Source: CAJQQY01 sp964352225 (GTDB taxonomy: Bacteria > Bacteroidota > Bacteroidia > Chitinophagales > Saprospiraceae). From it: a DNA stretch of 40,467 nucleotides. This document shows, piece after piece, positions 17,246 to 26,386 of this stretch; position 1 is the first letter of the stretch, and every line of letters begins with the position of its first letter. The stretch lies in NCBI GenBank assembly GCA_964352225.1, contig CAYGRM010000015.1, positions 1-40,467 of the forward strand, read 5' to 3'. Both the position numbers and the translations under genes were made by a program. The notes under the pieces were generated by a model. The model had not been told where the DNA came from. It saw only the letters and a program-made list of their open reading frames with translations, and did no database searches.

Positions 17246-18673
17246 TTATTCGTTAACTGGTGTTTTAGCAAAAATTCCAGGATCCACAGGAGCATTAGAA
17301 TTAGAATTTAATTCTGCCTCTGAATATGGAAAACGCTCTGGGTAAGGAGGGTTTGGCCCATTTACCAAGACAAAAGGAACTGCAATATTCTGATCACTTT
17401 TACGAAGTCTTCTAGCATCGTCGAAAGGCATATGCATTCCAAATCCTGAAACATATCGTTCTTCAATGACTTCTCTTAAAAATGCTGTTTTAGCATCGGC
17501 TCCATCTGGATTTTCAATTCCACCATTATCAAAATCAGCCGCTTCAAATGCTAAATATGAAAATGGTTGCGTATTATAATTGTCATTTAAATGACCTCCC
17601 GAATTTAACCACGCACGAACATCATTCAGGTGAGGAAGTCCATCTGCTAATGTTCCATTACGAGCACCACATTCCGCAAGAATCAATTTATTTTCAAAAA
17701 ACGTCACCATGTTTTGTGGTTCGAATTTATCGATAATACCGTTGTTTCCATTCCATGCTTCATCAATTTGATAATAGCCTAAACGAGCAGTTTCGTCTGT
17801 TTTTGCATGATTTCTTGAATTAGCATTGGTAGCATCTAACATTTGTAACAAATAACTCTGGGTACCATCTGCTCCCAAATTTCCAACATCACCGGCTCGC
17901 GATCCTTCCAGCATCACCCAAAATGTATTTTTGTCTCCTTCTGAATTAGTCTCTGCACCACGAGGGATAAATTGCATATCTCCATCCGCTGAAGAAATTC
18001 CATTTTGCGCAAAAGTCATCGCATTTCCGTAGTCTTTCATTTGCATATAATAGCGAGCCTTCAAAGTATTGGCAGCTGCAATCCATTTTGTTTTGTCACC
18101 TTCAAAATAAATATCTTCTGTCAAATTTTGACTAGATGCAGATTCTAAATCTTTTATCGCATCATCCAACAATAAATGAAGTGCATTATAAACACTTAAT
18201 TGGTCATCAAATCGTGGATCTAAAATTTCTGCTATATTGACTTCGCTGTAAGGAATATCCCCATATAAAGAAGCAATAGTTCCTGTAGCATGAGCTTCGA
18301 TTACTTTAGCAATTCCTGTTAATAATAGGTTGTCAGAATTATTGATGATGTACCGCATATTTGTAATCACCCCTACATATAATGATCGCCAAGTTCCATC
18401 TGAATCACCATTAGAAATATTGTATCCATATTGATTAGCGAAAATGGATGCAAAACCAATTAATTGACCGGTGTACATGTTAGCTACATTATTGATTCGA
18501 CCACATTGGACTTGCACATTTGCAAGCATACCTCCCGTCAAAAATAATTTCTCTTCTACATCTTCAAGTACCACATCATTAGGATTTTCATTAATTCCTT
18601 CATTGAGTGATTCACAAGAAGCGCAAAAAAACAAACAGGTGATGAGTAGATATTTTGATAAGATATTTTTCAT
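17246..18673 (-). CDS. susD: SusD/RagB-family outer-membrane lipoprotein
   Basis: This 475-residue protein has a lipoprotein signal peptide (FFCASC, Cys20), a typical ENPNDV segment after it, and the alpha-helical TPR-like body of the SusD_2 type. SusD proteins lie on the outer membrane as a lid over SusC and bind the substrate before import. The C-terminus carries the usual ERFPYSEAELNSN segment. It follows susC by 113 bp on the same strand and precedes the SGNH hydrolase gene by 9 bp. The symbol is used as a family label: nothing in the sequence indicates starch as substrate, and no glycoside hydrolase lies nearby. Confidence 0.93.
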   Translation of the reverse strand: MKNILSKYLLITCLFFCASCESLNEGINENPNDVVLEDVEEKLFLTGGMLANVQVQCGRINNVANMYTGQLIGFASIFANQYGYNISNGDSDGTWRSLYVGVITNMRYIINNSDNLLLTGIAKVIEAHATGTIASLYGDIPYSEVNIAEILDPRFDDQLSVYNALHLLLDDAIKDLESASSQNLTEDIYFEGDKTKWIAAANTLKARYYMQMKDYGNAMTFAQNGISSADGDMQFIPRGAETNSEGDKNTFWVMLEGSRAGDVGNLGADGTQSYLLQMLDATNANSRNHAKTDETARLGYYQIDEAWNGNNGIIDKFEPQNMVTFFENKLILAECGARNGTLADGLPHLNDVRAWLNSGGHLNDNYNTQPFSYLAFEAADFDNGGIENPDGADAKTAFLREVIEERYVSGFGMHMPFDDARRLRKSDQNIAVPFVLVNGPNPPYPERFPYSEAELNSNSNAPVDPGIFAKTPVNE

Positions 18674-18786
18674 AATTGTATTTTTATTGATTATGAATTC
18701 AAGATGATGGGTTCAAGATTACTGAAAAGTGTTTTATCACGTATCGGAAAATCCTGAATACATCATCATAAATCTTTAATTATTTT

Positions 18787-21700
18787 TTAATAGTTTAATA
18801 AAATACTGAACAAATAGGATTTGGTTTGTGGGTTAGTAAAATATTCTACACCCAAGGCTTGTCCCACTCCATTTTGATTAACTTCTGGATCAATTCCCGG
18901 AACGTTGTTAATGTTAATTAAATTCCTTCCCGTTGCCATAAACACAATACTTCCAAATCCAGTTTTTGCTTTGAAAGCTTCACTATTCAAAGTGTAGCTC
19001 AAAGAAAGTTCTCGAACTTTTGTCCAAGTAGCATCATAAATATTAAAATTATACGCTTGATTAGCACCTAATCCCCCTCCAATTCCTGTTCGATACCAGC
19101 TTTCATCCAATAATACCGGACCTCCTCCAAAATTCTTGATATTTCCTCGAACTGTTGTTCCAGCAAGAATAACATCTCCAGCGTAATTCTCTAAATTTTG
19201 ATCTAATGTAACTAGGTTGGCAGTTTCCATGGTAGTTCCGAATCTGTTAAGTACATGTAGCGTTCTAGGGTTAAATTCGCCTCCTTGAGAATGTTCAATA
19301 ACTGCGTTTAGGCGGAAATTTTTATAGGATAAATTCAAGTTTAAACCACCTCTCCAATCTGGATTTGGATCTCCCAAAACAATAGAATTAGGTGTCAACT
19401 GAGGGAAACCATTTTCATCTAAAATAAATTTTCCATCAGCATCGGTTTGAGAACCTGTTCCAAAAATTACTCCCAGAGGATGGCCTTGTACCGCAGCAGA
19501 AGCTACTTCTCCTCCTCCTAATTCGATGGATTGTGTCCCAAATAAATCCGTTACTAGATTTCTATTTCTTGACCAATTAATCGAAGTATTGAACTTCCAA
19601 TCTTTTGTATTAAGGATTTCGTAACCTAAGTCTAACTCTATTCCTTTATTTTCCATTGCTCCAAAATTACCATACTGAGTAGAGTAACCTGATGATGGGG
19701 TTAAGCTCACATTCAGAAGAATTCCTTCAATTTCGTTTTGGTAATAGGTAGCTGTAAAAGAAAGTCTATCATTTAAAAATCTAAGGTCAGTTCCTATTTC
19801 CCATTCTGTTTTTATTTCAGGTTCAAGGTTAGGATTTCCTAAATTATTATCTACTCGGAAACCACCTCCAAATAAATCAATATCTAATGGATTATTTAAA
19901 GTAGAATAAGAGAAGCTTCCTTCTGATAAGGTTTGGAATCTATGTGCAGCAGGTTGAACTCCCACTTTTCCCCAAGAAGCTCTTAATTTACCAAAAGACA
20001 ATAAATCATTTTTTAAAACAGTCTTCGTAAAATCCCAAGCGGCATCAATTGCTGGATAAAAGAAAGAACCATCTACCGTAGAAGATGCTTCCAAGCCTCC
20101 TGAAAAATTCACATTTAGCTGATCATATAACTCAAAATTTAAAATTCCATAGCCTCGATTCGACCGTCGGTTAACTCTTACTTTTTCAAAAATAGAAGCC
20201 TCCGATGAGGTATTGAGTGAAGTCGTTTCTTTCGTGGAGTTGACGAGGAATCCAGTAATTCTTCCTGTGTTTCTTTGGAAACTTCTATCGTTGATACTCC
20301 ATCCTGCCGTTGCAGTTAAACCAATATCATCTGTAAGATTGAAATTTGCTTTTCCTATAACATCTAAGTTCAAATCTCTTTCACCGATTGCATCTTCATT
20401 AAGTACACCTGTTTGAACTTCTCCAGCTGATCCGATGGGGAAAAAGTAAGTTCTTTTATCATCACTAATATCAGCATTCGCTCGCGTAATTATTTGTAGC
20501 CAACTATTTGGAGTAATCGTTAACTGTGGCGTAACGGTGAAGCGATTTACATTAGTTTCTCCCAATTGCTCGAATGCTGTCCACAAAGGATTATTATAAA
20601 CGGGGTTTATAGTATTTCCTAAATACCTTCGATAGGATCGATGTCGATTACTAAATGCGATATTATTATCATCGAAGTAAGTTCCTTTGTAATCACTATT
20701 ATCAAAATCTGCAGGAGTTCTAGTCAAACCTAACATCAAACCTGATACATTTTGGCTTTGCTGAATTCGATTGGAATTCGTATAAGTGTAGGCTACTTTA
20801 TTAGATAGCGTGATATAGTCGTTAAGAAATGCTTTATAGTTAAATCTTAGGTTAGTTCGATTGTAAGTAGAATTTCGGATAATACCATCCTGAGTCAAGT
20901 TTCCAAGGCTGAAGAAATAAGTATTTTTATCATTACCTCCGCTTATGGTCAAGTCATTTTGGAAAAAATGTCCGGTCTGAAATGCACCATCCCAGTTTTT
21001 ATCCACAAAAGTTTCTTTAGAATTTTTTTCTAAAATTGGATAATAGATCGTTCCATCATCCGCTACGAATCGTTGTCCTGAGTCATCAACAACATCTGCT
21101 CCACCAGAACGGTCAGGAATGTAATCACCCCAAGATTCGATGGCAGTAGGGCTGAAAGTTCCATTGGTACCTTGTCCAAAAAGCTCTTGTCGATCAATTC
21201 GGCCGTCCACTTGATCAATAGAATAACTCGATTTAAATGAAATCTTAGCCTTTCCAGATTTTCCAGATTTTGTCGTAATGACGATTACACCATTCGCAGC
21301 CCGACTTCCCCAAAGTGCAGCAGCAGAAGCACCTTTTAATATTTGCATCGATTCGATGTCTGCTGGGTTAATATCATTTAATCTTGAACCTTGTGAGACT
21401 CCACCATTTCTTCCTCTGATGAGTGTACCTCCACCGCCATAACTAGTTGAATTATTTAAAGGAACTCCATCTACGATAATTAATGGTTGGCTATCTCCAC
21501 TAATCGTATTGGCTCCTCTAATTTTTATGGAACTCCCAGCTCCAGGGTCACCATTGGGACGAATAATTTGCACACCAGAAGCTTTACCGCTCAAAGAGTT
21601 GATTAGGGTAGCTTCTCCTGATCGGACAATATCTTCCGAATCTACAATGGAAGAGGTAGAGCCTTGTTCATCTCTCCTTTCTGTGAAGCCTAAGGCAGTA

Positions 21701-22020
21701 ACGACTACTTCGTTAAGTTGAGCACTAGATTCTGATAGCACTATTTTAATCTCCGAACGGCCATCAAGAGGAATCTCTTTGGTGTCAAAACCGGTGTAAG
21801 AAATAATCAGCGTGGGATTAGTTCCACTCACCGAAAAAGAGAAATTTCCATCAAAGTCAGATGAAGTCCCATTGCCCGTTCCTTTTTCAAGTATAGTAGC
21901 TCCGATAAGTGGCTCACCATTAGAATCACTTACATTACCTGAAACAGTTTGAGCCATGGCCAGTTGTTGCGATAGACCAAATATCACAAATAATAAAAAT
22001 AAATGTATTGATTTTTTCAT
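18787..22020 (-). CDS. susC: SusC/RagA-family TonB-linked outer-membrane transporter
   Basis: This 1077-residue protein has a signal peptide (1-23), a carboxypeptidase-regulatory-like domain (about 24-113, VSGNVSDSNGEPLIGA), a plug domain (about 115-240) and a 22-strand-type barrel to the C-terminus. The SusC-specific plug signature is clear: VDGVPLNN, then DINPADIESMQILKGASAAAL, then SRAANGVIVITTKSG. The protein ends in an aromatic-type strand (SILLNY). SusC imports large substrates across the outer membrane using TonB energy and works with the SusD encoded just downstream. A promoter-like sequence lies close to the start codon. Divergently transcribed is an HTH membrane protein that may regulate it. 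Substrate unknown; the operon partners point to an esterified compound. Confidence 0.95.
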   Translation of the reverse strand: MKKSIHLFLLFVIFGLSQQLAMAQTVSGNVSDSNGEPLIGATILEKGTGNGTSSDFDGNFSFSVSGTNPTLIISYTGFDTKEIPLDGRSEIKIVLSESSAQLNEVVVTALGFTERRDEQGSTSSIVDSEDIVRSGEATLINSLSGKASGVQIIRPNGDPGAGSSIKIRGANTISGDSQPLIIVDGVPLNNSTSYGGGGTLIRGRNGGVSQGSRLNDINPADIESMQILKGASAAALWGSRAANGVIVITTKSGKSGKAKISFKSSYSIDQVDGRIDRQELFGQGTNGTFSPTAIESWGDYIPDRSGGADVVDDSGQRFVADDGTIYYPILEKNSKETFVDKNWDGAFQTGHFFQNDLTISGGNDKNTYFFSLGNLTQDGIIRNSTYNRTNLRFNYKAFLNDYITLSNKVAYTYTNSNRIQQSQNVSGLMLGLTRTPADFDNSDYKGTYFDDNNIAFSNRHRSYRRYLGNTINPVYNNPLWTAFEQLGETNVNRFTVTPQLTITPNSWLQIITRANADISDDKRTYFFPIGSAGEVQTGVLNEDAIGERDLNLDVIGKANFNLTDDIGLTATAGWSINDRSFQRNTGRITGFLVNSTKETTSLNTSSEASIFEKVRVNRRSNRGYGILNFELYDQLNVNFSGGLEASSTVDGSFFYPAIDAAWDFTKTVLKNDLLSFGKLRASWGKVGVQPAAHRFQTLSEGSFSYSTLNNPLDIDLFGGGFRVDNNLGNPNLEPEIKTEWEIGTDLRFLNDRLSFTATYYQNEIEGILLNVSLTPSSGYSTQYGNFGAMENKGIELDLGYEILNTKDWKFNTSINWSRNRNLVTDLFGTQSIELGGGEVASAAVQGHPLGVIFGTGSQTDADGKFILDENGFPQLTPNSIVLGDPNPDWRGGLNLNLSYKNFRLNAVIEHSQGGEFNPRTLHVLNRFGTTMETANLVTLDQNLENYAGDVILAGTTVRGNIKNFGGGPVLLDESWYRTGIGGGLGANQAYNFNIYDATWTKVRELSLSYTLNSEAFKAKTGFGSIVFMATGRNLININNVPGIDPEVNQNGVGQALGVEYFTNPQTKSYLFSILLNY

Positions 22021-22040
22021 GTTCTAAATAGTTTGATTTC

Positions 22041-22068
22041 TAAATGTAGATGTATAATAAAATTTCAA
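22041..22068 (-). promoter_or_regulatory. Candidate promoter of the susC operon
   Basis: On the minus strand TTG (22068-22066) is followed after 17 bp by TACATTTA (22048-22041), which matches TAnnTTTG in all but the last base. The transcript would start only some 10-15 nt before the susC ATG. The remaining divergent region up to 22229 holds near-repeated TTTTACAC/TTTTTACA words but no confident operator. Confidence 0.45.
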
Positions 22069-22229
22069 ATATTCAACCCTTCTTTTTGAAAGCAATTAAG
22101 TATCTTGACGGGTCAACAGTTAAGAATAGAAATTGTTAAGCCCAAAATTATCAAAACAAAATTCTTTTTTTTAATGTAAACTTGATGCTTCATACTGTTT
22201 TACACTTTTTTACATCGCTAATATTTTAA

Positions 22230-23408
22230 ATGGAGGAGAATTTAAACGAAAAATTTATTCAGAAACTGGAGGAAAAATATGGAACTTGGGAGAAAATCAC
22301 CTCTAAGTTCGGTACTACCTCGTTTGGAGAAATTGCCAAAGATTTAAGTATTAGTGCGAGTCAATTTTCAAAATTAATTTATGGAACTGCCACAGAGGGA
22401 ATGTATTCTAGATCAATTGCTAATATTGATCGCTTGATTAAACTGGAGAGAACTCGAAAAGAATTAGAAAAAACCTTAGCTCAAAATAAAGCTTATCAAG
22501 CTGAATTAGAACAGCTTCAAAAGCGAACTCCTCTTAAACGAAACTTGATTTTATTTCCTATTTTGACTCTATTGCTGGGAGCTTTAGGGATGTATTTTTA
22601 TCATGCCAACACCTCGTTAGATAATAATACTATCCAATCTAGAAGTCATCCACTTTTGGAATATTTTGATCAAGGGTTCGATGCAGCTTTTGATTCTCCT
22701 TATTTACTAGAATCAGAGGCACAAGAAAATTGTCCTTGTAGTGCATTTGAGGGAGAATGGTCGCTTGAGAGCCCTTTTAAGTTACCGCTACCGGGAAGTA
22801 GAAAACCTGGCTTGTATTACTTAGCAGCGAAAGCTGACCTTAGAATGAGATGTTCCAATATCAATGCACCGTATGTTGAGAAAGGAAAAGCGATGATAGG
22901 ATATGAATACTTAATTAGTGAGTTATGGGTGGATACAGAACAGGAACCACTTATTCCGAAGTATTTTGATATCAATCGTAAAGAATACACACCAGCATTT
23001 AAGGCGATGGATTTTGAGAAAGATTCCCGATTTAAAAGAGTGGCGGTACTACATGCCTTTAATGTTAATAATTTTGAAATACATCCTGACTCCATTGTTC
23101 GTCGTGCGGAATTGACAGGGCGTTTTATTTCTGATCTAGATAAAGACTTGGCAAAGGCATACGAGATTGATATCAAGCATATCGTAAGGAATGTATTGGG
23201 AAATCTGACCAAGACCAATTGTGAAACTGCTCCCAATCCATTTTGTGATCCCAACGATTTGGAGGAAGGCAAAAGTGTAATTAGCTTTGATTGTATTTAC
23301 ACTATTGAAGCTGAAAATTTAGGCTTGGGAGGAGGGTACCCTTATACAAAACGTTTTCGTTTAATGAATCAACATTATTCAGATCATCTGACTTGCCAAT
23401 GCAATTGA
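22230..23408 (+). CDS. Membrane-anchored HTH-like protein with Cys-rich extracytoplasmic domain (putative one-component regulator)
   Basis: Not a family recognised with certainty. The 392 residues fall into four parts. Residues 1-60 are cytosolic, with a helix-turn-helix-like segment (about 32-52, FGEIAKDLSISASQFSKLI). A charged coiled coil follows (about 62-100). One membrane helix lies at 105-124, and an outer domain of ~265 residues at 128-392 contains all eight cysteines (168, 170, 208, 331, 339, 355, 389, 391). The orientation is N-terminus in, with a KR-rich edge before the helix. This resembles a one-component transmembrane sensor of the ToxR/CadC type, but with a Cro-like rather than a winged HTH. 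It is divergent from susC (209 bp between starts), a common place for the regulator of a SusCD locus. DNA binding and sensing are inference. Confidence 0.6.
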   Translation: MEENLNEKFIQKLEEKYGTWEKITSKFGTTSFGEIAKDLSISASQFSKLIYGTATEGMYSRSIANIDRLIKLERTRKELEKTLAQNKAYQAELEQLQKRTPLKRNLILFPILTLLLGALGMYFYHANTSLDNNTIQSRSHPLLEYFDQGFDAAFDSPYLLESEAQENCPCSAFEGEWSLESPFKLPLPGSRKPGLYYLAAKADLRMRCSNINAPYVEKGKAMIGYEYLISELWVDTEQEPLIPKYFDINRKEYTPAFKAMDFEKDSRFKRVAVLHAFNVNNFEIHPDSIVRRAELTGRFISDLDKDLAKAYEIDIKHIVRNVLGNLTKTNCETAPNPFCDPNDLEEGKSVISFDCIYTIEAENLGLGGGYPYTKRFRLMNQHYSDHLTCQCN

Positions 23409-23471
23409 GGTCGAGATAGTCTTTAAATAGTGTCTACAATTAAGTTTTATAAAGAAAATCTTTGCTGAATT

Positions 23472-24350
23472 TTGAAATATATTATCAACGTATTTTCCAT
23501 TTGGGCTAACCTTTTTAATTGTTTATTCTCTCTATTATTTAGTGGATTGAAATCTAATAGGTTAGTCTATACAACTAGTCGTGGAAAGAAAAGAAAATTA
23601 GACCTTTACCTTCCTAAGAATAATGGGCAACCTTTCCCTCTAGTTATATTTTTTCATGGAGGTGGTTGGATGTCAGGCGGTAGAAAAATTATTGAACCAG
23701 GAGTACTTCGTCAAGTCAAAAGAGGTTATGCAGTTGCCTCCGTTAGCTATTCCTTTATTCCTTGGAAAAAATGGCCCACCCAAGCGCATGAAATCAAAGC
23801 GGCAGTCCGTTGGCTTCGTGCCAATGCTGAGGAGTATAATTTAGCTTCAGATAAAATTTTTGTTTGGGGAGTTTCTGCAGGAGCGCATTTGGTAAATGTT
23901 TTGGGTTGTTCCAATACTAGGAAAGAATTAGAAGGAATTTTAGAACCTCAAAATATTTCCAGCGAAGTGCAAGGAGTGATCTCTTGGTATGGATTTTCAG
24001 ATTTTAGTCAAATGGGAAAAAATGGCTTCATTGCTTTTTTGACAAATATTGCCACTTCCATACTCGTTGGTGAAAATGTCAATAAGAATACTGAAAAAAC
24101 CCAAAGCGCTAACCCAATCAATTATATCAATCAAAATACGTCTCCATTTTTTATTATGCATGGGGACAAAGATACCATAGTTAATATTCATCAAAGTGAA
24201 TTACTACATGCTGCGTTGCAACAACAAGGAATCCAATCGACCTATAATCGAATCCCTAATCATTACCATGCTGACGTTCGATTTAATCAAGATGTTCATA
24301 TCAAAAAGATTGAAACATTTATGGATAACATTGCTTTTACAAAAAAATAA
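23472..24350 (+). CDS. Alpha/beta-hydrolase, BD-FAE/HSL-like esterase
   Basis: The 292-residue enzyme shows the oxyanion motif FHGGGW (62-65 HGGG), nucleophile elbow GVSAG (S135), an acid in HGDKD (D232 or D234) and a catalytic His in NHYHAD (H264 or H266). This pattern fits the carboxylesterase group that includes the bifunctional BD-FAE feruloyl/acetylxylan esterases and kynurenine formamidases. The first ~25 residues are hydrophobic without a clean cleavage site, so it may be membrane-anchored in the inner membrane, facing the periplasm. No ATG is available: an in-frame stop lies at 23466, and TTG at 23472 is the only plausible start before residue 67. It lies 63 bp after the putative regulator gene and convergent with the LytTR gene. 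Confidence 0.82.
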   Translation: MKYIINVFSIWANLFNCLFSLLFSGLKSNRLVYTTSRGKKRKLDLYLPKNNGQPFPLVIFFHGGGWMSGGRKIIEPGVLRQVKRGYAVASVSYSFIPWKKWPTQAHEIKAAVRWLRANAEEYNLASDKIFVWGVSAGAHLVNVLGCSNTRKELEGILEPQNISSEVQGVISWYGFSDFSQMGKNGFIAFLTNIATSILVGENVNKNTEKTQSANPINYINQNTSPFFIMHGDKDTIVNIHQSELLHAALQQQGIQSTYNRIPNHYHADVRFNQDVHIKKIETFMDNIAFTKK

Positions 24351-24383
24351 GAGGATGACTTTTATCAATGCTAGATGCGATGG

Positions 24384-25073
24384 TTACTTCATCTCACTTA
24401 AAAATTCTTCTTTGAATTGCCTGCCAATTGGAAGTTCAATTTGACCAATTTCCACGTCATGAGAGGTGAAAGCAGTTACCTTATTTTTTGCCACAATAAA
24501 TGATTTATGGATTCGGATAAATTGATCGGGTGGAAGTGTTTGGTAAAAGTTTCCGATGGAATATTTGGTTAAAAAAGATTGATTTGTTAAAACTATTTTT
24601 ACATAATCTTTAAGGCCTTCGATGTATAAAATGTCATCCAGTTCGATTCGAATATTTTTCCGATTTGCTTTGATCAGGATGTTTGTAATTGTATTGTTAT
24701 TATTACTTGATTCTTGAAGCGCCAAAAACTTATCTATCGCTTTTACAAATCGAGGAAACGGAATTGGTTTGACTAAATAATCTAAAACATTTAATTCAAA
24801 TCCTTCCACCGCATATTCTCGATAAGCGGTAGTGATGATGATTTTTGGTTTGATTTGTATTGAATCAATTAATTCTAAACCATTAATCTCAGGCATTTCA
24901 ATATCCAAAAAAAGTAGATCAGGTTGAACTATTTTTAATTGACGGTGCGCTTCTAGCGGCTCGGTGGAAGAACCACAAATTTCGAATTGTTCAAACTTTG
25001 AAAGATGTTGTTCGATGACTTTAATGGCTAAAGGTTCATCATCTAAAATATAACATTGGAATTTTAATTTCAT
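24384..25073 (-). CDS. LytTR-family response regulator
   Basis: This 229-residue protein has an N-terminal receiver domain with acidic pocket DDE (11-13), phosphorylation site FLDIEMP (D57), the conserved Thr in ITTAY (about T81) and Lys in VKP (K102). A C-terminal LytTR DNA-binding domain follows (about 130-229, with ILYIEGLKDYVKI and FIRIHKSFIV). Regulators of this kind bind direct repeats upstream of their targets after phosphorylation. The gene starts 2 bp after the stop of the histidine kinase gene, so the two are translationally coupled. Its targets cannot be told from the window; the neighbouring small GldM-like gene and the convergent esterase are candidates only by position. Confidence 0.95.
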   Translation of the reverse strand: MKLKFQCYILDDEPLAIKVIEQHLSKFEQFEICGSSTEPLEAHRQLKIVQPDLLFLDIEMPEINGLELIDSIQIKPKIIITTAYREYAVEGFELNVLDYLVKPIPFPRFVKAIDKFLALQESSNNNNTITNILIKANRKNIRIELDDILYIEGLKDYVKIVLTNQSFLTKYSIGNFYQTLPPDQFIRIHKSFIVAKNKVTAFTSHDVEIGQIELPIGRQFKEEFLSEMK

Positions 25074-25075
25074 AC

Positions 25076-26107
25076 TTACTTCAAATTTAAGGTTAATCGA
25101 ACTTTATAAAAATCGTTTCTATCATCAATTTTTAATTCATGTTCATTTGGATAAAGTAATTGTAATCGTTGTTGAATATTTTTCAAACCAATCCCACCTG
25201 AAATATTATCAATTCTTTTTTTAGTTTTTTTACTGTTCTCTATTTGGAAAAGTAATTGACTGTTTTCGATTTGTAAATGTATTGTTATGTTGAATATTCC
25301 ATCTGTTCCGACTCCTCCGTGTTTGAAGCAATTTTCGGCAAAAGGAAGTAAAAGCAAAGGCGAAATTTTGATTGAATCTATGTTCTCTTCGAGCTTCATT
25401 TCTATTTTTAATTTTTCTCCATAACGTAGTTTTTCTAACTCAACATAGTTTCGCAAAAGTTGAACTTCTTTGGATAGAGCGACTTTTTCTAAACTTGCTC
25501 GATAAACTAAGTAGTCTAACAACTCTGTCAACTTTAGAATGCTATCAGCGGTCAAATCAGATTTCATCAAAGCCAAACTATAAATATTATTGAGAGAATT
25601 AAAAAGAAAATGTGGTTGTAGTTGCCCCTTGAGTAGTTTGATTTCCGCTTCCGCTTTTGCTTTGATAAGTTGCTCGTTGAGTTGTTGTTTTTTTCGCCAA
25701 TCACCGATGATGTAAATACAAATCGCTAATGCAATGATGGAATAATCACGAATGACATTTTTAATCACCTTCGTTGGAGGAATGTTGAAATGTTGTCCGT
25801 TTTCTAAATAATTAATCAGTTCCAACCATTTTATTCTTCCCCAGAATACAAAAATAGCTGCAATCAAAACAGAAAGTAGAAACCAATGAATCTTGTTTTT
25901 TATTAAAAACTTTGGGACAACATAAAATGCAATTAGATAAGTTGGAATCATTAACAGCGGTAATGATAAAAGTGTGGAACAAATAAAAGTCCAGTTATTA
26001 TTGGAATGCAAATGCATCATGTTGGCTAAATATTCCGAAAGCACATAAATCCCCCAAAAGAGAAGATGAAGAAAAATTTCCTTCGTGAATATTTTGCTAA
26101 AGATCAT
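25076..26107 (-). CDS. LytS/YehU-type sensor histidine kinase
   Basis: This 343-residue inner-membrane kinase has four hydrophobic segments in the first 140 residues (about 12-28, 40-64, 75-90 and 120-136) and no extracellular sensor domain. A short coiled coil leads to the His_kinase domain with QLQPHFLFNSLNN (phospho-acceptor H166). The ATPase part has the N-box LPFAENCFKHG (N259) and the G-box GGIGLKN (304-310). It passes phosphate to the LytTR regulator encoded immediately downstream. Four helices without a large loop suggest sensing in or near the membrane. The gene is divergent from the GldM-C-like gene, with a bipartite palindrome in the gap. Confidence 0.93.
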   Translation of the reverse strand: MIFSKIFTKEIFLHLLFWGIYVLSEYLANMMHLHSNNNWTFICSTLLSLPLLMIPTYLIAFYVVPKFLIKNKIHWFLLSVLIAAIFVFWGRIKWLELINYLENGQHFNIPPTKVIKNVIRDYSIIALAICIYIIGDWRKKQQLNEQLIKAKAEAEIKLLKGQLQPHFLFNSLNNIYSLALMKSDLTADSILKLTELLDYLVYRASLEKVALSKEVQLLRNYVELEKLRYGEKLKIEMKLEENIDSIKISPLLLLPFAENCFKHGGVGTDGIFNITIHLQIENSQLLFQIENSKKTKKRIDNISGGIGLKNIQQRLQLLYPNEHELKIDDRNDFYKVRLTLNLK

Positions 26108-26224
26108 TGACTAATAATTTTTCTTTTAGAAAATTAGATTCAAATTAAAAGAAAAAAATGAAAGAGAGTGTATTTGTAGATGACCAACTGGCTAGGGTAG
26201 AGGAACGACTGCTAATTTAATAAA

Positions 26225-26277
26225 TAGCTGGACTTTTCAAGTCCAGTAGTTGAAACTGGACTTGAAAAGTCCAGCTA
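26225..26277. repeat. Bipartite palindromic repeat (double stem-loop) upstream of the kinase operon
   Basis: Two small hairpins, 26228-26246 and 26256-26274, each have an 8-bp stem of CTGGACTT/AAGTCCAG and a 3-nt loop. Together they also form one perfect 23-bp stem (26225-26247 with 26255-26277, 7-nt loop). The architecture is the same as in the element at 6124-6176, although the sequence differs. It lies between divergent genes, so it is not a terminator for either. Confidence 0.75.
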
Positions 26278-26342
26278 CATGTTGAATCTCTACGTAAAAG
26301 TTGAGTTCCTCTACTTTCTGAATTTCGCGTTGAATTTTGAAA

Positions 26343-26350
26343 TAAGTTTG
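26343..26350 (+). promoter_or_regulatory. Candidate -7 box for the GldM-C-like gene
   Basis: TAAGTTTG matches TAnnTTTG exactly and lies 37 bp before the ATG at 26387. The -33 position is not a clear TTG; a TTG occurs only 10 bp upstream. This gives moderate support only. Confidence 0.35.
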
Positions 26351-26386
26351 GATTGATATTAATTTCTTCACAAAAATAATTTGATC

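Noticed and set aside
18674..18786. Possible hairpin between susC and susD (GATGATG and CATCATC words)
   Set aside because: Pairing is short and broken; there is no T-run. An attenuator to adjust SusC:SusD ratio cannot be supported by eye.
22817..23272. 151-codon open frame on the minus strand
   Set aside because: It is fully antisense to the HTH membrane protein, whose domain structure and start are much better supported.
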